Positions 49,952-59,589 of a stretch of DNA of 64,000 nt are shown here, in pieces. A model generated the notes under the pieces. The model was not told the origin of the DNA and ran no database searches. It saw only the letters and a program-made list of their open reading frames with translations. The stretch covers positions 6,816 to 70,815 of the forward strand of contig JBMOPE010000016.1 in the NCBI GenBank assembly GCA_049323755.1. Direction: 5' to 3'. The DNA comes from BRHc4a sp049323755 (lineage in GTDB: Bacteria; Bacillota; Desulfotomaculia; Desulfotomaculales; Desulfocucumaceae). Made by a program: the position numbers and the translations under genes. Within the stretch, counting starts at the first letter, position 1. The number at the start of each line of letters is the position of its first letter.

Positions 49952-51967
49952 ATGCCAAGATTTAGAGATCCCGGCCATACCTGCAGGCCTTCGGCGGCGC
50001 CCAGGGTTGTTGATCCAAAGTCTGTTAAGCGGACAGTTGACCCCGGTGTTCTTGAGATGATTGATATCGCCAGGGAGCGAGGCATGATAACAGCCTTTGA
50101 CCGGGCGGTTGCCCAGCAGCCTCAGTGTCAATTCGGCTATAAAGGCATCTGCTGCCGCTTCTGCATGATGGGCCCCTGCCGCATCAAAGCCGAAGAGGGT
50201 CCCGGAAGCAAGGGCATCTGCGGCGCGTCCCACTGGACTATCGCAGCCCGCAGCACCGGACTTATGGTTCTCACCGGCGCGGCGTCCCACAGCGAGCATG
50301 CCAGCCACATGGCCCACACCCTTTTGGAGGCCTCCGAGGGCCACGCCCAGAACTACGGAGTAAAGGACCAGGCCAAGCTTTATAAAGTGGCTAAGAGACT
50401 TGATATCGCCACAGAGGGACGCACAGATATGGAAATCGCCTACGACGTGGCCAGGGCAGCACTGGAAGAATACAGCCGCCTTAAGGGCTTCGGCGAGTCG
50501 CTATGGGTTAACACCACCGCCACCAGGGGCCGTATTGAGAAGTTCCGCACCCATGACATAATGCCCAGCGGTATATATAACGTTATATCCGAGCTGGTCA
50601 CCCAGGCCCACGTCGGCATGGACAACGACCCGGTCAACATTATATTCGCAGCCCTTAGAGTTGCTCTGGGCGACTACGTCGGAATGCATGTCGGCACAGA
50701 CCTTTCCGATATAATCTTCGGGACTCCGAAACCTGTGGTCAGTGAGGCCAACCTGGGAGTAATAGCTCCTGATTGTGTTAACCTGGTTCTGCATGGACAC
50801 AACCCGATTCTTTCGGAAATTATTGTACAGGCTGCCAAGGAACTGGAAGGTGAGGCAAAAGCCGCAGGAGCGAAGGGTATTAAACTGATGGGCATCTGCT
50901 GCACCGGTAATGAGGTGCTTATGCGCCACGGCGTTCCTCTGGTAACCTCCTTTGCTTCCCAGGAGTATGCTATAGCCACCGGCGCCATTGATGCCATGGT
51001 GGTAGATGTGCAGTGCATTATGCCTTCTATCCGCACTGCCGCAGAGTGCTTCCATACAAGGATTATAACCACTTCACCCATTGCCAAGATACCCGGATCC
51101 TACCATATAGACTTCCAGACCACTCAGGCTCTTGACAACGCCAAAAATGCGGTTCGCCTTGCCATAGATGCTTATAAGCTGAGAGATTCGCAAAAAGTTC
51201 ACATTCCCAAGGTTGTCAATAAGGTAGTGGCAGGCTGGAGCCTGGAAGCACTGTATGACCTGTTTAGCCCGGTAAGTCCCGAGAAGCCTGTCAAGGCTCT
51301 TACCGACGCCATTCTGGCCGGGGAAATAAAGGGTGTGGCGCTGCTGGCCGGCTGCAATAATCTTAAGCGGCCCCAGGACGACAGTCACCTGACCATTGCC
51401 GAAGAGCTTATTAAAAACGATGTATTTGTGGTTGGCACCGGCTGCGTAATGCAGGGCTGCGCCAAGATGGGACTCCTGTCCCCCGAAGCTATGGAGAAAG
51501 CAGGCCCCGGCCTGAAGAAATTCCTGGGCAGGCTCAGCGAGAAATCCAGCCTGAGCACTCCGCTGCCCCCCATTTTCCACATGGGTTCCTGCGTGGACAA
51601 CACCCGCTGCTCCGACCTTCTGATGGACATGGCTAATGAGCTGGGCGTGGACACACCGAAAGTTCCCTGGGTAGCCTCCGCTCCCGAAGGAATGAGCGGT
51701 AAGGCAGTTTCAATCGGCTGCTGGTGTTTGGCCATGGGTATGCCGGTACACGTAGGCGCAATGCCTCCTCTGGAGGGAAGTGACCTTATATACTCCATCG
51801 TCACCCAGATTGCCAGCGATGTATACGGTGGTTACTTCATCTTCGAAGTGGATCCCGCAGTTGCCGCCGGGAAAATGCTTAGCGCCCTGGAATACCGCAC
51901 CTGGAAGCTGGGTATCCACAGGAAGACCGCGGAAGAATTTGAAGCCGCCCTTTGCCAGGGTTACTAA
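49952..51967 (+). CDS. acsA: Anaerobic CO dehydrogenase catalytic subunit
   Basis: The 671-residue Ni-Fe enzyme interconverts CO2 and CO. Its length equals that of the Moorella acetyl-CoA synthase partner subunit (about 674). The N-terminus has the clustered Cys CQFGYKGICCRFCMMGPCRI for the B and D clusters and SKGICGASHWTIAARS. Further Cys in GICCTGNEVL, GCNNLK, GTGCVMQGCAKMG, HMGSCVDNTRC and SIGCWCLAMG belong to the C cluster region. AAGGAGGT precedes the ATG. acsB follows after 27 bases, so CO is expected to be channelled into acetyl-CoA synthesis or the reverse. No cooC maturation gene is nearby in the window. Confidence 0.96.
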   Translation: MPRFRDPGHTCRPSAAPRVVDPKSVKRTVDPGVLEMIDIARERGMITAFDRAVAQQPQCQFGYKGICCRFCMMGPCRIKAEEGPGSKGICGASHWTIAARSTGLMVLTGAASHSEHASHMAHTLLEASEGHAQNYGVKDQAKLYKVAKRLDIATEGRTDMEIAYDVARAALEEYSRLKGFGESLWVNTTATRGRIEKFRTHDIMPSGIYNVISELVTQAHVGMDNDPVNIIFAALRVALGDYVGMHVGTDLSDIIFGTPKPVVSEANLGVIAPDCVNLVLHGHNPILSEIIVQAAKELEGEAKAAGAKGIKLMGICCTGNEVLMRHGVPLVTSFASQEYAIATGAIDAMVVDVQCIMPSIRTAAECFHTRIITTSPIAKIPGSYHIDFQTTQALDNAKNAVRLAIDAYKLRDSQKVHIPKVVNKVVAGWSLEALYDLFSPVSPEKPVKALTDAILAGEIKGVALLAGCNNLKRPQDDSHLTIAEELIKNDVFVVGTGCVMQGCAKMGLLSPEAMEKAGPGLKKFLGRLSEKSSLSTPLPPIFHMGSCVDNTRCSDLLMDMANELGVDTPKVPWVASAPEGMSGKAVSIGCWCLAMGMPVHVGAMPPLEGSDLIYSIVTQIASDVYGGYFIFEVDPAVAAGKMLSALEYRTWKLGIHRKTAEEFEAALCQGY

Positions 51968-51994
51968 CTCTCAGTTTGAAAGGAGGAGACCATA

Positions 51995-54196
51995 TTGTCC
52001 GAGCAGCTTAATTTCGATCATATTTTTGATGGCGCTATAGAGCCGGGCAAAGAGCCCAAGGCGTTGTTCAAATCGTCATATAACGGTACTATCACCGCCC
52101 TGAGCTATGCAGAGATACTGCTGAGCCAGGCTATATGCGATTTTGGAGCGGACCACCCGGTGGCGTATCCCGATACCGCTTATCACCTTCCGGTAATCCG
52201 CTGCATGAGCGGTGAGGAAACCAAAACACTGGGAGATCTGGTGCCCGTATTGAACCGCATGAGGGCCTCGGTGAAGGAAAACTACAGGGACTTTAAAAAC
52301 GCCATTAAGGGCGGCGAAGCCACCTGGTATGCCGCCGAAATAATTGAGGCGGTGCGCTACCTGCGCAACACCCCGGAAAACCCACTGCACACCGCCCCCT
52401 GGACCGGCTTTATCGGAGACCCGGTGGTGCGCCAGTACGGCACCAAGCTGGTGGACTGGACTATTCCCGGCATGGCCCTTATTATTGGCCGGGCCAGGGA
52501 CAGCCAGTCCGCCAAGAAGATCGTGGACAGTTTTATGGCCAAGGGATTAATGCTGTTCCTCTGCGACGAAATTATTGAGCAGCTTCTGGAAGAAAACGTT
52601 AAGCTAGGTGTTGACTATGCCGCATTCCCCCTGGGTAATTACACCCAGGTGGTGCACGCAGCAAACTTCGCTCTGCGTGCGGGAATGATGTTCGGCGGTG
52701 TTAAGCCCGGAGACTATGAAGCACAGCGTGACTACCAGCACCGCCGGGTGCTTGTCTTTATACTATACCTGGGAGAGCACGACATGGTTAAAACAGCCGC
52801 CTGCATGGGCGGCATCAATGTAGGCTTCCCGGTAATCACCGACCAGGAGCTTCCCGAAGACAATCAAATAAAGGACTGGTTCGTATCCCAGCCCGATTAT
52901 GAGAAGATGGTCCAGACCTGTCTGGAGGTCCGCGGCATCAAGATTACCTCCATCGACATAGATGTTCCCATCACCGTGGGTCCCGCCTTCGAGGGCGAGT
53001 CCATCCGCAAAAAGGACATGTTCGTTGAATTCGGCGGTTCCAAGACCCCCGGCTTTGAGCTCGTCCGCATGGTGGGCGAAGATGAAATCGAAGACGGCAA
53101 AGTTGAGCTTGTCGGTCCCGACATCGACGGACTTGAGCCCGGCAGCAGGCTGCCCCTTGGAATCGTGGTGGACGTTTACGGCCGCAAAATGCAGGAGGAC
53201 TTCGAGCCTGTGCTGGAGCGCCGCATACACTACTTTGCCAACTACGGCGAGGGCCTGTGGCACGTTGCCCAGAGAGATATTATGTGGGTCCGCATATCGA
53301 AGGGCGCACATGAAAAGGGCTTCCGCATGAAGGACATCGGCAAGATTCTGTATGCCAAGTTCAAGACAGAGTTTGCCGCTATTGTAGACAGGGTTCAGAT
53401 AACCATCTACACAAACGAGGAGAAAGTTCTTGAAATGCGTGATGTGGCACGCGGATACTACCAAAAGAGAGACGACCGCCTCAAGGAGCTGCAGGACGAG
53501 AAAGTGGACACCTTTTACTCCTGCACGCTGTGCCAGTCCTTTGCCCCCACCCATGTCTGCGTGGTGGCCCCCGAGCGGGTGGGACTTTGCGGCGCGGTAA
53601 GCTGGCTGGACGCCAAGGCGGCATATGAAATAAACCCGCATGGAGCAAACCAGCCCATACCCAAGCAGGGTATAATAGATGAAATAAAGGGACAGTGGGA
53701 GTCCTTCAATGATTTCTGTTTTAACAACTCGCAGAGGAACATCACCAATGTAAATTTCTACACAATCATGGAATACCCGATGACCTCCTGCGGCTGCTTT
53801 GAGTGCATACTGGCCATGGTGCCCGAGTGCAACGGCTTTATGGTTGTCAACCGCGAGCACGGCGGTATGACCCCGTCAGGAATGACCTTCTCGACACTGG
53901 CTGGAACCATAGGCGCCGGCGCCCAAATGCCCGGCTTCATGGGCATAGGCAAATCTTACATGGGCTCCCGCAAGTTCGTACCCGCCGACGGCGGGCTGGG
54001 ACGCCTGGTGTGGATGCCCAGGGCTTTGAAAGAGGAGCTTCGACCCATGCTGGAAGAGGCTGCTGAGAACACCGGACTGGGCAGAGATTTCGTTGACAAG
54101 ATAGCTGATGAGAGCATAGGAACATCAGGCGATGAGATTATGTCTTTCCTCGAGGAAAAGAGTCACCCGGCTCTGACTATGAACCCGCTTCTTTAA
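51995..54196 (+). CDS. acsB: Acetyl-CoA synthase subunit
   Basis: The 733-residue protein makes or cleaves acetyl-CoA from CO, a methyl group and CoA. All six Cys of the Ni-Ni-Fe4S4 A cluster are in place: about Cys510, 513, 522 and 532 (CTLC, C, C), and Cys599 and Cys601 (CGC), a constant offset of four from the Moorella enzyme. The N-terminal CODH-contact domain is present, so it is the full bacterial type. It starts with TTG behind AAGGAGGAG. The methyl-branch genes (acsCDE) are not in the window. Confidence 0.96.
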   Translation: MSEQLNFDHIFDGAIEPGKEPKALFKSSYNGTITALSYAEILLSQAICDFGADHPVAYPDTAYHLPVIRCMSGEETKTLGDLVPVLNRMRASVKENYRDFKNAIKGGEATWYAAEIIEAVRYLRNTPENPLHTAPWTGFIGDPVVRQYGTKLVDWTIPGMALIIGRARDSQSAKKIVDSFMAKGLMLFLCDEIIEQLLEENVKLGVDYAAFPLGNYTQVVHAANFALRAGMMFGGVKPGDYEAQRDYQHRRVLVFILYLGEHDMVKTAACMGGINVGFPVITDQELPEDNQIKDWFVSQPDYEKMVQTCLEVRGIKITSIDIDVPITVGPAFEGESIRKKDMFVEFGGSKTPGFELVRMVGEDEIEDGKVELVGPDIDGLEPGSRLPLGIVVDVYGRKMQEDFEPVLERRIHYFANYGEGLWHVAQRDIMWVRISKGAHEKGFRMKDIGKILYAKFKTEFAAIVDRVQITIYTNEEKVLEMRDVARGYYQKRDDRLKELQDEKVDTFYSCTLCQSFAPTHVCVVAPERVGLCGAVSWLDAKAAYEINPHGANQPIPKQGIIDEIKGQWESFNDFCFNNSQRNITNVNFYTIMEYPMTSCGCFECILAMVPECNGFMVVNREHGGMTPSGMTFSTLAGTIGAGAQMPGFMGIGKSYMGSRKFVPADGGLGRLVWMPRALKEELRPMLEEAAENTGLGRDFVDKIADESIGTSGDEIMSFLEEKSHPALTMNPLL

Positions 54197-54298
54197 AGTA
54201 ATATGCGGCAAGCTGTAGCAAAAAGCATAACAACGGCTCGCTCATGGAAAAAGCTGGACCAAATTAATTGCCCAACCTAAATACCTGTACCAATAAAT

Positions 54299-54324
54299 AA
54301 GCGGGGGTGGTTAAACCCCCGCTT
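54299..54324 (+). terminator. Terminator after acsB
   Basis: AAGCGGGGG-TGGTTAAA-CCCCCGCTT, a 9-base GC-rich stem about 100 bases behind acsB, without a long T-run. Confidence 0.7.
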
Positions 54325-54432
54325 CAAACTATAATGTGGATTTTGCAATACTCAATCCCTGTCATACAAATTTGCAGGCCAAGGAAGAGATTAACCGATA
54401 TTATGAGGGGTTTGCTAAGCCGCTATTACCGT

Positions 54433-54927
54433 TTATGTTTTCTTTTTTCTTACAATATACCTCAGAAAACGCACCCAAACTGACCACCTGCGCTGTTCGA
54501 CGGGGCCAGGGGCAAAGTTTGCCTCGGCCCTGTCAAAGGCGTCCTCAATTAACGCATCATGCAGCCATCGAATTGCCAGGGCCCACCAAATACCAATTCC
54601 TTTTTCCTGAAGGCTCATGTTTATCACGTGCCGCAGACGTACAACACCAGGCTTTATTTCCACCATGTCAAAAGCGTGAGTCCCTATAAAGCCGGCCGGC
54701 GCGGTGAATCGAAACCTAATATACCACCCGGGTATATACGAGTCCACCACATACCGGATTAAACCGTGGCCGCCCTCTGCCCCCACACAGAGTGGTCTGT
54801 CGAAAAGCATCTGCGGCCATTTATTACCGGGCCACAGTCTGTCATCCTCAGAGGCCAGGCTATCAATCAAAGCCCCGACTTCAGATGGGGAGGCCTGAAG
54901 ATCACGTGTATGTACATTTACAACCAT
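54433..54927 (-). CDS. SRPBCC-superfamily protein, function unknown
   Basis: The 164-residue protein resembles the START/SRPBCC lipid-binding fold: alternating strands such as GHGLIRYVVDSYIPGWYIRFRF, FIGTHAFDMVEI and VVRLRHVINMSL, then a C-terminal helix WWALAIRWLHDALIEDAFDRAE. GGAGAG before the ATG at 54927 decides the start; an in-frame ATG 45 bases upstream lacks a site. It is downstream of and in the same direction as the XRE-cupin gene. The ligand is unknown. Confidence 0.75.
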   Translation of the reverse strand: MVVNVHTRDLQASPSEVGALIDSLASEDDRLWPGNKWPQMLFDRPLCVGAEGGHGLIRYVVDSYIPGWYIRFRFTAPAGFIGTHAFDMVEIKPGVVRLRHVINMSLQEKGIGIWWALAIRWLHDALIEDAFDRAEANFAPGPVEQRRWSVWVRFLRYIVRKKKT

Positions 54928-54998
54928 AGTATCTCTCCTAACGTTACTTTGGTTCTGTAGCGACATTGTCACATTTATTGATCTTTTGTGTCCTGGAT

Positions 54999-55553
54999 TT
55001 ACAGCGGATAATAAATAACCATACTTAACCGTGTTATTCCGTTTCCGGAATTGTGGTATGCATGGGGCCTGTCTGCACGGAAAGTGATGGAGTCACCCTG
55101 GTTTACCGTATATTCTTTATTATCGGTTAGAATAGTTAATTCACCCTCAGTAACGATAATAAATTCCTGAGTTCTCTCCCCGTGAGTATCGTTGCTGTAA
55201 TAGCCCCCCTTATCTATTTCCACTATGTATATTTCAAAGCGGCGGCTGTCTTCATAAGGGAAAACCGGGTAAACCCTGAATTTTCCGTTATCTTCCATCA
55301 ATGTTTCAACATCAGACTTATGAATAATGGTTGTTTCCGCCTGGGGAGAATTGACCAGGGCAGTAAAGGAGACTTTTAGCCCGGAGGCGATTTTCCAGAT
55401 GGTGTTAATGGTTGGATTGGATTCCCCCCGCTCAATCTGACCCAGCATGGATTTACTGACTCCTGTAATACCGGCGACTTTTTCAAGGCTTAATTTTTTG
55501 TCCTCCCGAATTCGTTTCAGATTGTTAGCGATAATTATATTTAAGTTTTTCAA
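54999..55553 (-). CDS. XRE-family regulator with cupin domain
   Basis: The 184-residue protein has an N-terminal XRE helix-turn-helix (NLKRIREDKKLSLEKVAGITGVSKSMLGQIERGESNPTINTIWKIA) and a C-terminal cupin (GERTQEFIIVTEGELTILTD, GDSITFRADRPHAYHN). Such proteins often control amino-acid or amine genes. It is divergent from azlCD, which it probably controls. Confidence 0.92.
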   Translation of the reverse strand: MKNLNIIIANNLKRIREDKKLSLEKVAGITGVSKSMLGQIERGESNPTINTIWKIASGLKVSFTALVNSPQAETTIIHKSDVETLMEDNGKFRVYPVFPYEDSRRFEIYIVEIDKGGYYSNDTHGERTQEFIIVTEGELTILTDNKEYTVNQGDSITFRADRPHAYHNSGNGITRLSMVIYYPL

Positions 55554-55614
55554 AAAAATTACCCCCTACTTGTAATCCTTAATAAATGCAATGTATAATA
55601 GTTTATGGACGTTA

Positions 55615-55689
55615 TTGCGTACGAAATGATGAGATATAACGCACGGTCATTATAGTGTACCATGATGTATATTATAGCATACGGTATGC
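55615..55689. promoter_or_regulatory. Putative operators between the XRE-cupin gene and azlC
   Basis: GCATACGGTATGC (55677-55689) is a perfect palindrome with 6-base arms. Related partial copies GCGTACG (about 55618), GCACGGT (about 55641) and GTGTACC (about 55656) precede it, giving a row of similar sites across the divergent promoter region. Confidence 0.55.
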
Positions 55690-55717
55690 TTTAATTTCCA
55701 AGGTGCCGGAGGTAGTT

Positions 55718-56422
55718 ATGGAGCAAAAAACCAACAGTATCAGGGAAGGACTCCAAGCCGGAATACCTATCGTTATAGGCTATTTCCCGGTGGCCATGGC
55801 CTTCGGCCTGCTTGCTAAAACAGTCAATATATCACTGCTTGACACCTGCTTGTTTTCCCTGGTGGTCTTTGCAGGGGCAAGTCAGTTTATGGCCTTGGAC
55901 CTTATAAAAGCCGGCATTGCCGCAGGGGATATAGTTCTGGCGACTTTTCTTCTTAATTTGCGGCATTTAATGATGAGCGGGTCTCTGGCGTTACGGCTTA
56001 AAGAAATAAAAAGGGGCTGGCTGTTTTTTATTGCTTTTGGTATTACTGATGAAAGTTTTTCCGTGGCCTCTTTAAAGCCTGGAAAACTTAGTGTGCCTTT
56101 TTTGCTTGCTTTGCAGGGCATAGCTTACACCGCATGGGCATGCGGCACCTTTACAGGCTATCTGGTAGGCGCGGCGCTGCCCGCAGCGGTTCAAAGCAGT
56201 CTGGGGATAGGCCTTTATGCCATGTTTACCGCCATATTGGTTCCTGAAATAAAGAAGTCCTCAAACGTACTGTTTTTAGCCGTTATTTCTGGAATTATAT
56301 ATGTGGTGTGTGACTATTTCAAATTTCTCCCGCCAGGATGGAGCCTTATAATAGCGATTATAGTCGCATCAACGGCCGGCCTTTTCATATTGAAAGATGA
56401 GAGTAAGGGGGAGCAGATATGA
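55718..56422 (+). CDS. azlC: Branched-chain amino-acid exporter, large subunit
   Basis: The 234-residue membrane protein matches AzlC: EGLQAGIPIVIGYFPVAMAFG, FAGASQFMALDLI and LLNLRHLMMSGSL are characteristic. With AzlD it forms an exporter for branched-chain amino acids or analogues. GGAGGT precedes the ATG at 55718; an upstream in-frame ATG lies in the operator region. Its stop overlaps the azlD start by 4 bases. Confidence 0.93.
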   Translation: MEQKTNSIREGLQAGIPIVIGYFPVAMAFGLLAKTVNISLLDTCLFSLVVFAGASQFMALDLIKAGIAAGDIVLATFLLNLRHLMMSGSLALRLKEIKRGWLFFIAFGITDESFSVASLKPGKLSVPFLLALQGIAYTAWACGTFTGYLVGAALPAAVQSSLGIGLYAMFTAILVPEIKKSSNVLFLAVISGIIYVVCDYFKFLPPGWSLIIAIIVASTAGLFILKDESKGEQI

Positions 56423-56727
56423 AAAGCTATTTACCTTTAATTGTAGGCATGATGGCTGTTACATATTTACCAAGGCTGCTGCCGCTTATTGTGTTATCGG
56501 ACCGCCCGCTGCACCCTTTATTAAGGAGATTTTTTCTATACATACCGTACACTGCCCTGGGGGCCTTGATTATTCGTGGGGCCGTGGAGGCTCAATCTGG
56601 AATGGCTTTGGCAACATTTGCCGGCATAGGAGTAGCGGCCATTTGTTCCTGGGTTAAGGGAGGGTTGGTGTCTTCGGTGGCGGTTTCTATTTTAACCGCC
56701 TACCTGATACTGAATTTCCTTCGTTAG
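56419..56727 (+). CDS. azlD: Branched-chain amino-acid exporter, small subunit
   Basis: The 102-residue membrane protein with about four helices matches AzlD (MMAVTYLPRLLPLIVL, RRFFLYIPYTALGALI). Its start overlaps azlC, and GGGGGAG lies upstream inside azlC. A terminator follows. Confidence 0.92.
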   Translation: MKSYLPLIVGMMAVTYLPRLLPLIVLSDRPLHPLLRRFFLYIPYTALGALIIRGAVEAQSGMALATFAGIGVAAICSWVKGGLVSSVAVSILTAYLILNFLR

Positions 56728-56753
56728 CTAAAACATTAATAACCCCAATAACA

Positions 56754-56791
56754 ACAAGGGATTTTCACGTTAATCTGTGATTATCCCTTGT
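56754..56791 (+). terminator. Terminator after azlCD
   Basis: ACAAGGGATTTTCAC pairs with GTGATTATCCCTTGT and is followed by CTTTTTTATA. Confidence 0.82.
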
Positions 56792-56836
56792 CTTTTTTAT
56801 ACCATTATTTAAAAATAAGACTGAGGCGACACTAAT

Positions 56837-56845
56837 TGATATAAT
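56837..56845 (+). promoter_or_regulatory. Extended -10 promoter of kdpDE
   Basis: TGATATAAT is an extended -10 element about 70 bases before kdpD. No matching -35 box is visible. Confidence 0.45.
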
Positions 56846-56916
56846 GTAAACAAAAAATCCGCTTTGGCTAAATAACCATTATGGTGCTGAAAATTATTAA
56901 TTATAGGAGAATGACA

Positions 56917-59589
56917 ATGGAAGGTCAGGGTAAACTGACAGTTTTTCTTGGCGCGGCGGCGGGTGTGGGTAAGACCTATGCCATGCTGGAGGCTGCCCAG
57001 GAAGGGTTGACCGAAGGTGTGGATGTGGTGGTCGGATGGGCGGAAACCCACGGACGTCCGGAAACAGAGGCCCTTTTGCAGGGCCTTCCCGCTGTTCCAC
57101 CAAGACGAATGGAGTACAGGGGCAAGGAGTTGCAGGAAATGGACCTGGACGCCATTTTGGCCCGCAAGCCGGAGATTGCCCTGGTGGACGAACTGGCCCA
57201 CACCAACATACCCGGATTCCGCCACGCCAGGCGCTATCAGGATGTTAAGGAGTTATTGGCTGCAGGAATAGATGTTTATGCCACCATCAACATTCAGCAC
57301 CTGGAGACCTTAAATGATGTTGTGGCTAAAATTACCGGGGTTACAGTGCTAGAAACCGTTCCGGACCGCATCCTTGAACAAACGGCCCAGATTCAACTGG
57401 TGGATATTCGGCCGGAAGAACTGATTCAACGGGTGAAGGACGGCAAGGTTTATATGCCGGGCCAGGATGAAGAGTCCATACGCAGATTTTTCAGACCGGG
57501 TAATATCAACGCACTGAGGGAGTTGGCTCTGCGCTACGCGGCCAGGCGGGTGGATCACCAGGTGGAATCATACATGCGGGTGCACGGTATTGACGGACCC
57601 TGGCCTACAGGGGAGAGAGTGATGGTCTGTATCAGCTCCAGTCCCTTTGCCGCACAGTTAATTAGAATAGCCCGGCGTATGGCTGAGGGACTGCAGGCTG
57701 AATGGATGGCAGTCTATGTGGATACCCACGGGCGATTCCCGGTGCACGAGGAAGATAAGGACCGGCTGGCAAAAAATTTGCGCCTGGCTGAGGAATTGGG
57801 TGCAGAAACCCTGAATATTACTGGAGATGATGTTGCTGAAGAATTATTGGATCTTGCACGAAAAAGGAATGTTTCTCAAATTATTATCGGCAAGCCCCTT
57901 AATTCGAGGTTATGGGAATTTATGCACGGGTCGGTGGTGGATAAAGTAATTCGCCTGAGTGAAGGTATAAGTGTCCATGTTATCCCCGGCAATCCAAAGC
58001 TTATTAAAAAAATCCAAACAGGGAAAAATCCTGTTCAACGGCTAGCCTGGGAGCCGGCTCTGATTCTTCCCTATGTGGTCTCTCTTTTTATAGTGATTGT
58101 TTTGACTGTTCTGGCTGCTCCTTTAAAGGAAACTCTGGGTCTTGTTAATATCGCCATGGTATATTTGCTGCCTGTTCTTCTAAGCGCAGTATGGTGGGGC
58201 ACCATGCCGACTATTGCCACTGCAATAATGGCTGTAATTGCTTTTGACTTCTTTTTAGTGATGCCAACCTTTAGCTTTACTGTTGCTGATATAAGGTATG
58301 TTATAACCTTTGCTATCTTCCTGGTGGTAGCCCTCTTTACCAGTCACCTGTCAACCCGATTAAGACAGCAGGTGATTAATTCCCGAAGGCGGGAAGCCCG
58401 GGTATCGGCCCTTTATTCCTTAAGCCGGGACATTGCGGCGGTGGCTGATCTTGAACCTGTAATTAAGAGTATTGTAAAAAATGTAGCTGACACCATCCAG
58501 GGGGAGGTTGTATTGTTGCTGCCGGATAAAGATAGAAAACCTTCACTCGGAGCCAGCTCAGAAGTCAGCGGGAATAGTTTCTTTAATGATGACGAATATG
58601 CTGTGGCAACCTGGGTTTTCATGCAGGGTCAAAGGGCCGGGAAGGGCACAGACACATTGGGAACTGCTGAAGGACTTTATTTGCCGCTCAGGACTGATAA
58701 AGAAGTTTGGGGGGTGATGGGTATTCGTTCAGGAGATCCCGATACCTATTTTGAACCCGAACAATTACGCCTTCTTGAGGCCTTTGCAAGCCTGGCCTCG
58801 ATGGCTGTGACCAGGGCGCAACTGGCAGGACAGGCCAGGGAAGCCCAGACGTTAGAGGAGTCGGAGCGATTACGAACAGCCTTGTTTAATTCTCTGTCCC
58901 ACGACTTAAGAACTCCCCTGGCGTCAATTGTTGGGGCAACTTCCTGCCTTTTGGAAAGTAATCATGTATATTCGCCGGAGTCACGCCAGGAGCTTTTATT
59001 AAGTATTCAGCAAGGGACACAGCGAATGAGCCACTTTGTTAATAACCTGTTGGATATGGCCAGGCTCGAAAGCGGTCTTGTCAAGCCCAACAAGGACTGG
59101 TACGATCTCCATGATATTTTGGGGGTGGCGGTTAGCCGGCTGGATGAGTCTCTGAGCAGCCGGCCGGTAAAGATTAATATTGAGAACAATATCCCTTTGG
59201 TTAAGGTGGATTTTGTTCTGATTGAGCAGGTGCTTGTTAGTTTATTGGATAATGCTATAAAATATTCGGAACCTGGCACCGAAATCATTATTGAGGTAAA
59301 AAGATACGAAAATGAAATAAAAGTGGCAGTCTCAGATTTAAGTCCTGAGATTCCTGACGATGATATAGAAAAGATATTTGATAAATTTTACCGTTTGCAC
59401 TCTCCCCGGTTGGTTAGCGGAACCGGCCTTGGTTTGGCAATCTGCAAAGGTTTTGTGGAAGCGCACAGGGGTAAAATCTGCGCCGCCAATAAAAAAGGCG
59501 GGGGTGTAGTCATAAGCTTTACCTTGCCACTGGAGAATCAGTTGCCTTTGGGAAATCAGGAGGGCATAGGAGATGGACATGGAAAGTAA
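56917..59589 (+). CDS. kdpD: KdpD-type osmosensitive K+ sensor kinase
   Basis: The 890-residue kinase has the KdpD N-terminal domain with Walker-like GAAAGVGKTYAMLEAA and the segment VDELAHTNIPGFRHARRYQDV, a universal-stress-protein domain, four membrane helices (about residues 385-490), a GAF-like domain, the H-box NSLSHDLRTPLASIVG, and ATPase motifs LLDNAIKYSEPG and GTGLGLAICKGF. KdpD senses low K+. The ATG at 56917 has ATAGGAGA upstream. No kdpFABC pump genes are in view; the operon leads instead to trkA-trkH. Confidence 0.94.
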   Translation: MEGQGKLTVFLGAAAGVGKTYAMLEAAQEGLTEGVDVVVGWAETHGRPETEALLQGLPAVPPRRMEYRGKELQEMDLDAILARKPEIALVDELAHTNIPGFRHARRYQDVKELLAAGIDVYATINIQHLETLNDVVAKITGVTVLETVPDRILEQTAQIQLVDIRPEELIQRVKDGKVYMPGQDEESIRRFFRPGNINALRELALRYAARRVDHQVESYMRVHGIDGPWPTGERVMVCISSSPFAAQLIRIARRMAEGLQAEWMAVYVDTHGRFPVHEEDKDRLAKNLRLAEELGAETLNITGDDVAEELLDLARKRNVSQIIIGKPLNSRLWEFMHGSVVDKVIRLSEGISVHVIPGNPKLIKKIQTGKNPVQRLAWEPALILPYVVSLFIVIVLTVLAAPLKETLGLVNIAMVYLLPVLLSAVWWGTMPTIATAIMAVIAFDFFLVMPTFSFTVADIRYVITFAIFLVVALFTSHLSTRLRQQVINSRRREARVSALYSLSRDIAAVADLEPVIKSIVKNVADTIQGEVVLLLPDKDRKPSLGASSEVSGNSFFNDDEYAVATWVFMQGQRAGKGTDTLGTAEGLYLPLRTDKEVWGVMGIRSGDPDTYFEPEQLRLLEAFASLASMAVTRAQLAGQAREAQTLEESERLRTALFNSLSHDLRTPLASIVGATSCLLESNHVYSPESRQELLLSIQQGTQRMSHFVNNLLDMARLESGLVKPNKDWYDLHDILGVAVSRLDESLSSRPVKINIENNIPLVKVDFVLIEQVLVSLLDNAIKYSEPGTEIIIEVKRYENEIKVAVSDLSPEIPDDDIEKIFDKFYRLHSPRLVSGTGLGLAICKGFVEAHRGKICAANKKGGGVVISFTLPLENQLPLGNQEGIGDGHGK

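Noticed and set aside
52763..53860. 365-codon open frame on the minus strand
   Set aside because: It is opposite acsB, which carries all A-cluster cysteines. The His-rich translation looks like a GC-driven shadow.
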